Of a DNA stretch of 64,000 bases, positions 40,152 to 49,368 are shown in pieces. Every line of letters begins with the position of its first letter. Positions within the stretch are counted from its first letter, which is position 1. The stretch is from Vibrio sp. DW001 (GTDB lineage Bacteria > Pseudomonadota > Gammaproteobacteria > Enterobacterales > Vibrionaceae). The stretch is taken from positions 3,224,001 to 3,288,000 of the forward strand of contig NZ_CP091975.1 of the NCBI RefSeq assembly GCF_029016285.1. Direction: 5' to 3'. Made by a program: the position numbers and the translations under genes. The notes under the pieces were generated by a model, which saw only the letters and a list, made by a program, of their open reading frames with translations, was not told the origin of the DNA and did no database searches.

Positions 40152-41570
40152 ATGGGTGTCTTAGAAGCTGCGATTGCAACGTACAGCATTCCAGCCATTA
40201 TTCTGATGGGCGTTATTGGTGCGGTATCAGCAATGTTAGTAAACCGTGGCGTAGCCGTATTCCATGATGGTTTGCGTCCCGTCATGCCAGAATACATTGA
40301 AGGTCGTCTGTCTCGTAAAGCACTTGCTGCGACGAGTTTTGCATTAAGTTTTGGTTTAATTATTGGATTTGGTATTCCCTTTTCAATTGGTCTTCCGATC
40401 ATCCTAGTGCACACTTTATTGTTAGGCACAGATATTATAGGTACAGCGTGTCCGGATTCTAAGAAAGGTTTTTATGCTTCAGCTGCTGTTGGCGCGATAT
40501 ATGGCATAGGTATTTTGCTTGGTCTGGAATCAATTGTCTCATTTTTCAACCAACTTCCAGTGAACTTTTTGGGCAACCTAGGTAAAGTAGGTTCATTAGT
40601 TGTTGTCACGTTTTCTCTTTTCCCTGCGGTGGTTGTCGCCTATCAGTATGGGTATAAAAAAGGCTTTATTACATTATTCGCGACTATTATTGCGTATGTT
40701 ATTTTCCAAACCTACGGTTATCTAAGTAATGAAGGTATTGTTCGTATCGCTGACGTAGCCAAAGAATTAAAAGGCGGAATCTTTAAAGTTAGTGGCGATG
40801 GTATGGCGTTACTAATGGGTATGGGCATGATGTTCTACTACGCTATCACCGATAAAACGAATAAAGAAAACAATACGGGAGCAAATGCTGCACTCGTTGG
40901 CTTATTTTCTGAACGTATTCAGCGCATCAAAGATAACCGCTGGTACTTAGTCTTTAGTGGTGGTTTAACAGCTGTTGCAGCCACGGTTGGAATGCACCTT
41001 CTTGCTGAAGGTCCTGTTTCTATTCAATTGATGCAAGATGGTTTGAATGCAACTGATTCCGACGTCGCTTCAGCAGCCTTCCAAGCCGCACTTCTTGTAT
41101 CATTGGCTCGCGCCATTAGCTTTGTACCATTAGTAGGTACAACGGCTATTACCACCGGTGTTTATAGCCCAGAAGGTATGAAATTCGTTTTCGTTGCAGG
41201 TATTGGATCCAGCATGTTCCTACCACCAGTGGTGGCTGAAATCGTCGCATTCTTCCTTGGTTGTATCATTATGTACGGTGAAATTGCCCTGCTTGAGCGT
41301 ATTGCCCATGCACTTGATAAATTCCCTGCAGTTAAAGCGTGTGCAGATCATATTCGTACCGCCATTACTAAGATGCTTGAAATATCTTTACTTGCAGGCG
41401 GTATTATTGCTGGTAATGCTATTTACCCGGGTATCGGTGCAATGCTAATTATTGGCCTGTTCCTATTAAATAGCACTGCGAAGAAACCATTGGTTGCGAT
41501 GGCAATTGGTCCTGTTGGTGTTATCTGTGTTGGTATTCTTGCTAACATCTTATATCTTTTCGGACTGTAA
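40152..41570 (+). CDS. yhfT: YhfT-type membrane transporter
   Basis: 472 residues with about 12 predicted membrane helices (for example IPAIILMGVIGAVSAML, ATSFALSFGLIIGFGIPFSI, ISLLAGGIIAGNAIYPGIGA). It is the only transporter in the cluster, so it probably brings in the substrate of the pathway; that substrate is unknown. Confidence 0.87.
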   Translation: MGVLEAAIATYSIPAIILMGVIGAVSAMLVNRGVAVFHDGLRPVMPEYIEGRLSRKALAATSFALSFGLIIGFGIPFSIGLPIILVHTLLLGTDIIGTACPDSKKGFYASAAVGAIYGIGILLGLESIVSFFNQLPVNFLGNLGKVGSLVVVTFSLFPAVVVAYQYGYKKGFITLFATIIAYVIFQTYGYLSNEGIVRIADVAKELKGGIFKVSGDGMALLMGMGMMFYYAITDKTNKENNTGANAALVGLFSERIQRIKDNRWYLVFSGGLTAVAATVGMHLLAEGPVSIQLMQDGLNATDSDVASAAFQAALLVSLARAISFVPLVGTTAITTGVYSPEGMKFVFVAGIGSSMFLPPVVAEIVAFFLGCIIMYGEIALLERIAHALDKFPAVKACADHIRTAITKMLEISLLAGGIIAGNAIYPGIGAMLIIGLFLLNSTAKKPLVAMAIGPVGVICVGILANILYLFGL

Positions 41571-41577
41571 CTTTCTT

Positions 41578-41605
41578 AAAAGCCCACAACTCTGTGGGCT
41601 TTTTT
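41578..41605 (+). terminator. Intrinsic terminator abutting the php start
   Basis: 11-bp stem AAAAGCCCACA / TGTGGGCTTTT, loop ACTC, ending in T6. The T-run touches the ATG at 41606, so php-yhfS can only be transcribed by read-through. Confidence 0.88.
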
Positions 41606-42493
41606 ATGGCGAAATGTATGAATAATTTTACCTTGATGCACGAGCATATTCACCTTGATCTGTCAGCCGTTAAGAATGATTCAGATTGTTTACTTAACTG
41701 TTATGAACAAACCGTAAGAGAATTAAAAGATCTTAAAGAAAAAGGTGTTAACCGAATTGTTGAAGTGACGAACGTTGGTATTGGCAGAAATATTGAATAT
41801 ACCGAAAAAGTTCAACAGGAAACGGGGATAAACATTGTCTCTTGTACTGGTTTTTATAAGGAACCCTTTCTTCCAAAATGGGTACACTCTTGTTCAATAG
41901 AAGATCTATCTCGCTATATGACACAAGAAATTATTGAAGGCATTGACGGGACAAATAGAAAAGCGGATTTGATCGGTGAAATAGGCTCCAGCCTCAACCT
42001 TTTTACCGATACTGAGAAAAAAGTTTTTAGAGCTTCCGCAATCACATCAAAAGAAACAGGCGTCGTGATAACCACCCATACATCACTAGGCACGTTAGGT
42101 GATATTCAAATCGAAATTTTTAAAGATGAAGGCGTTGATTTAACTAACGTTATTATCGGTCATGTCGATTTATCTGGAGACATTGATTATATACGAAAGT
42201 TATTAGATTCTGGCGTAAATGTAGAATTTGATACCATTGGTAAAGTGTCCTATTTAAGCGACGAAATACGGGCTAAAATATTAAGTGATTTGGTCCATGA
42301 AGGCTATCAAGATCAAATTCTCATGTCGATGGATATTACTAGAAAATCACATATGAAAGAGTTTGGGGGTGTGGGTTATTGCTTCTTATTTGATAGCTTT
42401 ATTCCCAAGTTATATGAACTAGGTGTGTCTGAAAAAAACATTGTTCAAATCTTAGAAAAAAATCCAAATAGATTAATAGGTGTCCAAGAATGA
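41606..42493 (+). CDS. php: Phosphotriesterase-homology protein
   Basis: About 295 residues of the PHP/phosphotriesterase family, an amidohydrolase TIM barrel with two metal ions. Ligands are visible in LMHEHIHLDL, the Glu of LIGEIGSS (where true phosphotriesterases have carbamylated Lys), TTHTSLG, IGHVDLSGD and SMDITRKSH. The start is uncertain: ATG 41606 or 41618 (MNNFTLMHEH), neither with a clear ribosome-binding site. The stop overlaps yhfS (ATGA). Confidence 0.87.
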   Translation: MAKCMNNFTLMHEHIHLDLSAVKNDSDCLLNCYEQTVRELKDLKEKGVNRIVEVTNVGIGRNIEYTEKVQQETGINIVSCTGFYKEPFLPKWVHSCSIEDLSRYMTQEIIEGIDGTNRKADLIGEIGSSLNLFTDTEKKVFRASAITSKETGVVITTHTSLGTLGDIQIEIFKDEGVDLTNVIIGHVDLSGDIDYIRKLLDSGVNVEFDTIGKVSYLSDEIRAKILSDLVHEGYQDQILMSMDITRKSHMKEFGGVGYCFLFDSFIPKLYELGVSEKNIVQILEKNPNRLIGVQE

Positions 42494-43578
42494 AAACATA
42501 TCCGTTAGAGTCGATTGCTTTAGAACAGGCAAAGGAAAAACAATTCAAACTTGTTGATTGTATTGCTCAAGAATTTAATGGATCAGATTTCTTATCGATG
42601 GGTGACCTTGGTGTTGTCCCAGGTTTAAATCGACCTAAAATGACAAGCAAAATTGAAAAGGTCATCGCCAATTTTTTTGATGCAGAATCAGCCATGCTAG
42701 TACGTGGTGCAGGTACTGGCGCAATTCGTTCCTGTTTATTTGCTATGATCAAATCTGGAGGGACGATCTTAGTCCACGACGCTCCTATCTACCCAACGAC
42801 AGAAGTCAATATTGAGGCCATGGGATTACATGTTGTACGCGCTGACTTTAATGATTTTGATAACCTTAAGAAGATGTTAGCGAGTACCGATATTGATCTT
42901 TGCCTTATTCAACATACGCGACAAAAACCAGATGACTCATACAACCTAGAGACCACGATTAAATTAGTAAATGAATATAATATTGAAACCTTGATTGACG
43001 ACAACTATGCCGTAATGAAGGTCAATAATATAGGATCTGAATTAAACGCGACTGTCTCTACATTCAGTTCCTTTAAGTTGTTTGGCCCCCAAGGCGTCGG
43101 TGTTATTGTTGGTTCTAAGGATGTTATAGATAATGTACGCAGAGTTAACTACTCTGGTGGCTGCCAGGTTCAAGGTCATGAAGCGCAAGAAGTATTGAGA
43201 GGTTTGACATTTGCACCCGTGCAGCATGCAATACAATCAGAGGTCAATGAAGCGTTAGTTCAAATACTGAATACCGAACAGTACCCTTATGTGAAAACAG
43301 CATTTCTTGCTAATGCACAATCCAAAGTTCTTCTTGTTGAGTTCAATGAAAATATCGCTGAATTGGTAACACACGCGGCAGAAAAACTTGGGGGATTGCC
43401 TAATCCGGTTGGGGCTGAATCTAAGTATGAACTGCTCCCATTGTTCTATCGTGTCTCTGGCACTTTTATTAAATCTGACCCAACGTTAAAACAAAGAATG
43501 ATCCGAATTAATCCTAATCGTGCGGGACATAATACGATTCTTCGCATCTTAGATGAAGCAGTCAACGCAATAAACTAA
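42490..43578 (+). CDS. yhfS: YhfS-type PLP-dependent aminotransferase-like enzyme
   Basis: 362 residues of the fold-I PLP family. The PLP lysine is probably in SSFKLFGPQGVGVIVG and the cofactor Asp in ETLIDDNYAV; the glycine-rich RGAGTGAIRS binds the phosphate. It could act as an aminotransferase or lyase. It is last in yhfU-yhfT-php-yhfS and translationally coupled to php. Confidence 0.87.
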   Translation: MKTYPLESIALEQAKEKQFKLVDCIAQEFNGSDFLSMGDLGVVPGLNRPKMTSKIEKVIANFFDAESAMLVRGAGTGAIRSCLFAMIKSGGTILVHDAPIYPTTEVNIEAMGLHVVRADFNDFDNLKKMLASTDIDLCLIQHTRQKPDDSYNLETTIKLVNEYNIETLIDDNYAVMKVNNIGSELNATVSTFSSFKLFGPQGVGVIVGSKDVIDNVRRVNYSGGCQVQGHEAQEVLRGLTFAPVQHAIQSEVNEALVQILNTEQYPYVKTAFLANAQSKVLLVEFNENIAELVTHAAEKLGGLPNPVGAESKYELLPLFYRVSGTFIKSDPTLKQRMIRINPNRAGHNTILRILDEAVNAIN

Positions 43579-43644
43579 TTGCAGGGAAGTACTAATCGAA
43601 TAAGAAAGACACGGCGTTACCGCCACTTGATTTCTTGATCTATA

Positions 43645-43685
43645 ACACTCTCGTTAAACTGATGACGTCAAATTAACGAGAGTGT
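43645..43685 (+). terminator. Hairpin after yhfS
   Basis: 13-bp perfect stem ACACTCTCGTTAA / TTAACGAGAGTGT with a 15-nt loop; a T-rich tract follows after a few bases. It is probably the end of the rightward yhf operon. The rest of 43579-43920 (342 bp) shows no gene. Confidence 0.7.
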
Positions 43686-43920
43686 CCAATATTATTTTTC
43701 AAATAGCCATTTCCATCAAACTCACTACCGCTGCCAGCTCTATATAACGTTTACAAAACTACTTTTGATCTTGAATTCCATGCCTTCATTGCCTATTTTC
43801 TCGTAACATTCCACTCAACACCAAAGGCAATAGCTCACTTAGAAGCAGCTTATTTTTGTTGTTTATAGTGGCAACTATAAGTAGTGTGAACCTGGTTCCC
43901 ATCATTGATCAAGGAAAAGC

Positions 43921-44139
43921 ATGCGTAAATCATTAAGAGACAAAGTCATAACCGTTTGCAACAAAAAAATAGAACAGAAAGGCGATGTGGTGGGCGTTTC
44001 ATTTTATGCTTTCTTTGCCAATAAAAATGATGACCCCGAGTTACTTATGGAAGCGGCTACATGGTGGATTAAAACTCATAAACTAAACCATTTCGAAAAA
44101 GCCAAAAAAATCATTGCGATGGTTGAATCCGGTCAATAA
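43921..44139 (+). CDS. Small conserved protein (DUF6500-like)
   Basis: 72 residues, soluble and charged: MRKSLRDKVITVCNKKIE, then GVSFYAFFANKNDDPELLM. It resembles short vibrio proteins that I recall as DUF6500; function unknown. An AAGGAA site lies 5 nt before the ATG. Confidence 0.65.
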   Translation: MRKSLRDKVITVCNKKIEQKGDVVGVSFYAFFANKNDDPELLMEAATWWIKTHKLNHFEKAKKIIAMVESGQ

Positions 44140-44218
44140 TGATCTTTGGTTTTCAATGCATGCATAATTCAATACAATACGTTTGATATTATTAGAAAAA
44201 TTCAGAATCAGGAAGAAA

Positions 44219-44752
44219 ATGAAACACAAACAAGGTTTCACACTCATAGAACTTGTCGTCGTGATTATCATACTCGGTATCCTAGCCGTTGTCGCCGCGC
44301 CAAGATTTTTAAATCTTCAAACTGAAGCACGAATAGCTAGCGTACAAGCGTTAACTGGTGCATTAAATTCAGGGGCCTCATTAGTTCATTCCAAAGCGGC
44401 GGTAGATGGTTTAGATACAGGCAATGCCGAGCTTGATGTAAACGATGACGGTACAGAAGATATTTCGTTGCGAGCAGGATACCCAAGAGTAAAATCAGAT
44501 TGCGCGAATTTCATAGAAGACATGGGATATTGGGTTTCTCTCGATTTTAGCTTTACCTGTAATACCGACAACGATTCGGACTGGTATGGCTACGCGAGTC
44601 AGAATATATTCTACTTTCTACCGAGTGGGTTCTCTAGCATCGATGAACAGTGTTACGTGACATATACCACCGCTTCTGAATATGACAGCACTTCTGGAAC
44701 GTGGATAGATACGAGTTCCGCCACTATTATATCCACTACTGATGGTTGCTAA
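44219..44752 (+). CDS. Type IV prepilin (MSHA-like)
   Basis: 177 residues. A short leader MKHKQG precedes the prepilin peptidase site and the hydrophobic helix FTLIELVVVIIILGILAVVA, with Glu5 present. The globular part has four Cys and a Ca-site-like acidic stretch (DVNDDGTED). It is a class IVa pilin like MshA or a minor pilin. No pilus assembly genes are nearby, so it is an isolated copy. GGAAG precedes the ATG. Confidence 0.85.
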   Translation: MKHKQGFTLIELVVVIIILGILAVVAAPRFLNLQTEARIASVQALTGALNSGASLVHSKAAVDGLDTGNAELDVNDDGTEDISLRAGYPRVKSDCANFIEDMGYWVSLDFSFTCNTDNDSDWYGYASQNIFYFLPSGFSSIDEQCYVTYTTASEYDSTSGTWIDTSSATIISTTDGC

Positions 44753-44764
44753 ACATTCACATAC

Positions 44765-44799
44765 AAAAAAGCCAACAGATCAGAATCTATTGGCTTTTT
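44765..44799. terminator. Bidirectional terminator between the pilin and DUF3316 genes
   Basis: Stem AAAAAGCCAA / TTGGCTTTTT with an inner AGAT / ATCT pair. Confidence 0.9.
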
Positions 44800-44820
44800 A
44801 ACGTTTAAAACAATATGAGA

Positions 44821-45165
44821 TTAGTCGTTTCTGCCTTCGCGAGAATCAAAATGGTAATCAACATTTACGATAGCGCGATATGAGATTTCACCACGAACTT
44901 CAGAAAATTCTTCAATATTAACAACCGTGTCGTCAATTTTAAGATTAGTTACTTTGCTTTCTCCGATTGGTGCCAGTTTGAAATGCAATTCAGAATGGGA
45001 TGCGGTTTCTAGTGCATCGACATAATCAAAACCTGCTTCATACGCAGCCGCTTTAGACTCAAAACCCGCTGTTAATAGGTTTGTTTCGCTATAAACCGTT
45101 TGATTGCCGGCAAATGCTGATGCGCTCATTAATACAGTTGCTGCTAAAATAGTTAAATTTTTCAT
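44821..45165 (-). CDS. DUF3316 family secreted protein
   Basis: 114 residues: signal peptide MKNLTILAATVLMSASAFA, then a small domain (TVYSETNLLTAGFESKAAAY, ISYRAIVNVDYHF) that resembles vibrio DUF3316 proteins. It is probably periplasmic; function unknown. The ATG at 45165 has a GAGG site; the frame open to 45231 is not used. A perfect CRP box lies about 100 bp upstream. Confidence 0.75.
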   Translation of the reverse strand: MKNLTILAATVLMSASAFAGNQTVYSETNLLTAGFESKAAAYEAGFDYVDALETASHSELHFKLAPIGESKVTNLKIDDTVVNIEEFSEVRGEISYRAIVNVDYHFDSREGRND

Positions 45166-45259
45166 CTTATTTACCCTCAAAGTGTCTGTTAAAAATGAGT
45201 GACTGCTTGTTGGGGTGAAAGCCCCTCCCACTCGGTGAAGCTATTACACACTATTTTTA

Positions 45260-45275
45260 TGTGACGTTCATCACA
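45260..45275 (-). promoter_or_regulatory. CRP-cAMP binding site
   Basis: TGTGACGTTCATCACA is a perfect match to TGTGA-N6-TCACA. It is placed to control the DUF3316 gene. The RR gene ends at 45428 and would not be driven from it. Confidence 0.8.
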
Positions 45276-45427
45276 CAAAACCACCATTCATCATGGGCGA
45301 ATTAGCATCAATAAAATGAAAGTTTTTCCGAATTCCATATTTGGTCAATAGGATACGCCATAAATAGGTGTAATAAAGTACGAACTTCCCAGCAATGGTA
45401 TTGACCTTGTCAGCGTTTTTCGTCTCG

Positions 45428-46765
45428 CTATTTAGCCTCTACACGCTCTAAAATACGTTGTAACCTAGGCCGGCTTATCTTCAGTACCTCGCAGGCTTTG
45501 CCTTTATGACCATCGACGTCATCGAGTACTCTTTGTACATGATCTCGTTCGATTTCTTCCAAACTTAACGACCTAGAATGTTGTGTAGTTTCTGTTGTTT
45601 TCTCTACCTCTACACTGCGAATATCCTCGAACAATTCAACCGTTAAAATATCACCCGGACACAGTGCCACCGCTTTAGTAAGCGTATTCTCAAGTTCTCT
45701 TACATTACCTGGCCAATCATACTGTCGCAGCATATCCATTGCTTCAATGGCCACCTTAGACACCTTTGTTCCAAGCTCTTTATTTGCCCTTGCAAGTAAG
45801 CTCGGAATCAGCTCATCGAGATCTTCTCTTCTTTCTCGCAATGATGGTAAATGTACTCGAACGACCTGCAATCGGTAAAAAAGATCTTCTCTGAACTGCT
45901 TTTGACTTATCCTGGTCTCGAAATCAATATTGGTCGCCGAGATGATTCTCGCACTGGTTTTAACCGACTGTTTGCTACCAATTGGGATAAATTCTTTTTC
46001 TTGCAGTACTCTAAGCAGCTTAGCTTGAATAGTTGGTGATAGCTCCCCTACCTCATCGAGAAAAAGTGTCCCACCGTTGGCCATCTCGAACTTACCAATT
46101 TGATCAGAAAACGCCCCCGTAAATGCGCCTTTCTTGTGTCCAAACATCTCCGATTCCAACAGGCTCTCTACTAAAGCGGCACAGTTAAGAGCAACAAATG
46201 GCGCATCTTTCACTGTTCCTGCATTGTGCATGGCTCTGGCAACCATTTCTTTGCCTGTCCCTGATTCTCCGGTGATCATGACTGATGCATTAGTATGAGC
46301 AACTCTGCCGATGGTTTTATATATCTGTTTCATCGCATTCGATGAACCGACCATAGAGTTTCCGTAGGTATCTGGTATCAGTACGGCATTTTGATGACTT
46401 GATGCTTGATATTCAATCGCCACCGTTACCGCACTGTCCAATTCATCTATATCTATTGGTTTATGGATGTATTCATCCGCACCTTGTTGCATCGCTTCAA
46501 TAGTACTATCCATATCGTGAAAAGCAGTAATCATTATCACTCTGGCGTTTCTGCAGCATTGTTTAAATTCTGGCAACCCTTCGAGTCCAGATTTACCTTC
46601 CATTCTTATATCGAGAATGATGACGTCTGGTTGAAACCGTTTTGCCATTGCAACACCTGCATCTACACAGTTTGCAACTTGGACATCAAACGATAAAGAT
46701 TGGTAGTGGAGCTGGAGCGTACGGCTTATTCCATTATCATCATCAACAATTAACATCTTATTCAT
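45428..46765 (-). CDS. Sigma-54-dependent response regulator (NtrC type)
   Basis: 445 residues with three domains. REC (1-120): acidic DDD 8-10, phosphoacceptor D52 in ILDIRM, K102. AAA+: Walker A GESGTGKE 166-173, sigma-54 contact loop GAFTGA 213-218, Walker B GGTLFLDEVGEL. A Fis-type helix-turn-helix is at the C-terminus (HKGKACEVLKISRPRLQRIL). The start overlaps the kinase stop by 4 bp. It probably activates the two sigma-54 promoters found at 51789 and 51999. Confidence 0.93.
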   Translation of the reverse strand: MNKMLIVDDDNGISRTLQLHYQSLSFDVQVANCVDAGVAMAKRFQPDVIILDIRMEGKSGLEGLPEFKQCCRNARVIMITAFHDMDSTIEAMQQGADEYIHKPIDIDELDSAVTVAIEYQASSHQNAVLIPDTYGNSMVGSSNAMKQIYKTIGRVAHTNASVMITGESGTGKEMVARAMHNAGTVKDAPFVALNCAALVESLLESEMFGHKKGAFTGAFSDQIGKFEMANGGTLFLDEVGELSPTIQAKLLRVLQEKEFIPIGSKQSVKTSARIISATNIDFETRISQKQFREDLFYRLQVVRVHLPSLRERREDLDELIPSLLARANKELGTKVSKVAIEAMDMLRQYDWPGNVRELENTLTKAVALCPGDILTVELFEDIRSVEVEKTTETTQHSRSLSLEEIERDHVQRVLDDVDGHKGKACEVLKISRPRLQRILERVEAK

Positions 46766-49254
46766 TGAATCGTATTTCCTTCGTTCGGCATCTGTTTTGG
46801 TGCCGTGGGTAACCGGACGCGGGTCATTGTGCCCATTGGGATAATCGGCGAAATCTGAATCTGACCTTCATGGCTATCTATTATTCTTTTTACTATTGAA
46901 AGCCCCAGTCCAGTTCCTTTTGCTTTCGTCGTAAAGAACGGTTCAAACACCTTATCAGACATACAAGGATCGATAGATTCACCATTATTTTCAATACTAA
47001 TGATCAGCTCCGTGTTTGATTCTGTAATCAGGATATTAGACAGAACTTTGACCTTCCCCCCTTCAATACCCGTTGCGGCTTGGATAGAGTTTATCAATAT
47101 ATTTTGAATCGCTTGGCGCATTTTTATTGGATCGATATAGACCGTTGGTAAGTTCGGTAACAATGCTACGTCAATTGAAACACACGCCTCTTTTGCCAGT
47201 TTCTGTTGGCTCGCGACGGTCATATCAATTATTTTATTTATATCTAACCACAGTGGTTGAATCTGGTCTGGCCGAGAATAAGCGAGTAACTCTTCCAATA
47301 TCGCTTCCATATACCTGACTTGCTCAAGAGATATTTCAAACATCTCATTTTTATTCTTTCTTTCTTGTATCTGAAGTATCATTTTTATTGAGCTAAGTGG
47401 GTTTCTCAGGTCATGCGCTATCATATTTACCACTTTGCCAATTTCTGCTAATTTCTCGTGTTGGATACGTTCATTGGTCTGCCTCTCAACCTCTTTAGCC
47501 AACCGCTTCTCTTCTGTTATGTCTTGCTTAACAGCAACATAATATAGCGTTCTATTCTCGATATCTTTTACCGGAGATATACGAGCGCGCTCCCAGAACA
47601 GGTCACCATTTTTTTTCCGGTTGTGGAATTCACCACGCCACTCTTTACCCGCTTTTAATATCGACCATAGATTATTGTATTCGTTTGATTCCATTTCACC
47701 CGATTGCAGAAATCTGGGTGCTCTTCCCATCACCTCCTCTCTACTGTATCCAGAAAGCTCACAAAAAACCGGATTCACGTAAACGATACGTCCCTCCAAA
47801 TCTGTGATCATGACTGAACTTTGACTACTTTCTACCGCATGACTAAGTTGTTGCAACTGATCCTGCGCCATTTTCTGCTCAGTAACATCTTCACCTAGAA
47901 GCGTTAAGGTTACCGCTTTCTCTTTAGATTCAGTAAAGGTTGATGTCCAAGAAACCAGATGAACCTCACCAGATTTACTTAATACCACGCTTTCACTTTG
48001 AGGTTGATGCGTTTGCTGACGAATAGTTTCGTCCAATGCCTCTTGAGCTTGAGATTGTAACTCATCCGGGATAAACCGTTTTATCCATGAGTGTCCTATG
48101 ACCTCGGTTCTTTGATAACCGACTAAAGATAAAAAATAATCATTACAAAAAGTAATGATTCCCGACCGATTGATGCTAACAGCCGCTAATTGAATGTTCT
48201 CCAGAGTATGCCGGAATTGCTGCTCATACTGTTGTTGATAAGTTAAATAGCGGGTTTGAACTCGATATCGACTAAAGATGAACGCCACAATACCCACAAC
48301 AACAAAGAAAACCGTATAAATAAACGTATATTTTTCACCAAATGCCACTCGAGAGAGATTAAATCGACTCTCTGGAAACTCGGAAATAATCGTCCACTTA
48401 CCATTATTCGGTGCCAGTACTTGTGCAAAAGTATAAAAGTTTTCGTGGTCTAATAATTGCCCTTTATCTAAGGTGCTTAGTTGGTCAAGTACACGAGATG
48501 GGATGTCATTTTTTGTATCGATGGCATAACTCACATCCCCACTGTCCGTTGGGTGAATAACCGCAACACCTTGGGGATTGAATAGATAAACGTGATTAAT
48601 AAAACTCGGCGCGACGGTAAACAGTTTATTGATTAATTGTGTACCTTTATAATTAAGAATAATCACCCCAATCCGACGACCTTTGGCTGTAAATACAGGT
48701 GTTCCAACTCGAATCGTAGGGTTTAAGGGCTTTTGAATTACCCCACCCTCTACGTTCAGATCCATAGGCGAGATATACACCTGCCCCTTCGCTAACTGAT
48801 TAGAGTATTGCCAGTAATATCGATGTGCTTTGTTTTGCAGTTCCTTGGAGCCGACAATGGAAATATCGCCATTGATATTATTTACTCGAAGACGCTCCCA
48901 TCCGTCAATGTCCACATAGCGTATCTGGTCATAGTTTTGGTTGTTTGTGCTCATTTGAATAAAATATTGTTCTAGATCCTGCAAGGGATCTGGGTGTCTA
49001 GAAACGATCTGACTAGACACATAAGAGAGATTTTTTGCATCAGCTGACATGCGTGTCAGCGTTTCACCTAACACCTCTTCGATTAAATCGACGATGACTC
49101 TTTCATTATGTAGCGCATACTGCTCATCATTATCGATACTAAGAATATAATGAGTACTCATCACGATGGCTAAGGCCAGATAAGCAGGCAATAACCACAA
49201 CAGCAATTCCGTCGTAAAAACTCGTTTTCCTGGAAGAATGTTCTCGTTTTCCAT
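46762..49254 (-). CDS. Membrane sensor histidine kinase with Cache and PAS domains
   Basis: 830 residues: TM1 about 15-32, a large periplasmic domain about 33-310 (double-Cache-like: YVDIDGWERLRVN, VYLFNPQGVAVIHP), TM2 about 312-332, two PAS domains (FCNDYFLSLVGYQRTEV; VYVNPVFCELSGYSREEV), HisKA with MIAHDLRNPLSSIK, and HATPase with FFTTKAKGTGLGLSIVKRI. It is the partner of the overlapping response-regulator gene. The periplasmic sensor suggests an external ligand, plausibly the substrate of the adjacent respiratory operon. Confidence 0.93.
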   Translation of the reverse strand: MENENILPGKRVFTTELLLWLLPAYLALAIVMSTHYILSIDNDEQYALHNERVIVDLIEEVLGETLTRMSADAKNLSYVSSQIVSRHPDPLQDLEQYFIQMSTNNQNYDQIRYVDIDGWERLRVNNINGDISIVGSKELQNKAHRYYWQYSNQLAKGQVYISPMDLNVEGGVIQKPLNPTIRVGTPVFTAKGRRIGVIILNYKGTQLINKLFTVAPSFINHVYLFNPQGVAVIHPTDSGDVSYAIDTKNDIPSRVLDQLSTLDKGQLLDHENFYTFAQVLAPNNGKWTIISEFPESRFNLSRVAFGEKYTFIYTVFFVVVGIVAFIFSRYRVQTRYLTYQQQYEQQFRHTLENIQLAAVSINRSGIITFCNDYFLSLVGYQRTEVIGHSWIKRFIPDELQSQAQEALDETIRQQTHQPQSESVVLSKSGEVHLVSWTSTFTESKEKAVTLTLLGEDVTEQKMAQDQLQQLSHAVESSQSSVMITDLEGRIVYVNPVFCELSGYSREEVMGRAPRFLQSGEMESNEYNNLWSILKAGKEWRGEFHNRKKNGDLFWERARISPVKDIENRTLYYVAVKQDITEEKRLAKEVERQTNERIQHEKLAEIGKVVNMIAHDLRNPLSSIKMILQIQERKNKNEMFEISLEQVRYMEAILEELLAYSRPDQIQPLWLDINKIIDMTVASQQKLAKEACVSIDVALLPNLPTVYIDPIKMRQAIQNILINSIQAATGIEGGKVKVLSNILITESNTELIISIENNGESIDPCMSDKVFEPFFTTKAKGTGLGLSIVKRIIDSHEGQIQISPIIPMGTMTRVRLPTAPKQMPNEGNTIQ

Positions 49255-49315
49255 AAGAATCGCTATTTACTTTTTATTAACAAGAATAACAATATAAACC
49301 AAGTTACAACAAATC

Positions 49316-49359
49316 GTCTGTGCGTTTCATCGTACAAAAACAAAATGATACGTACAGAC
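49316..49359. other. Imperfect hairpin between the HEAT-repeat and kinase genes
   Basis: Arms of 15 nt with 13 complementary positions (GTCTGT / ACAGAC outermost). There is no T-run on the minus strand, so it may be an RNA-stability or attenuation element rather than a full terminator. It leaves HEAT-kinase-regulator as a possible single operon. Confidence 0.5.
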
Positions 49360-49368
49360 CCTAGTCAT

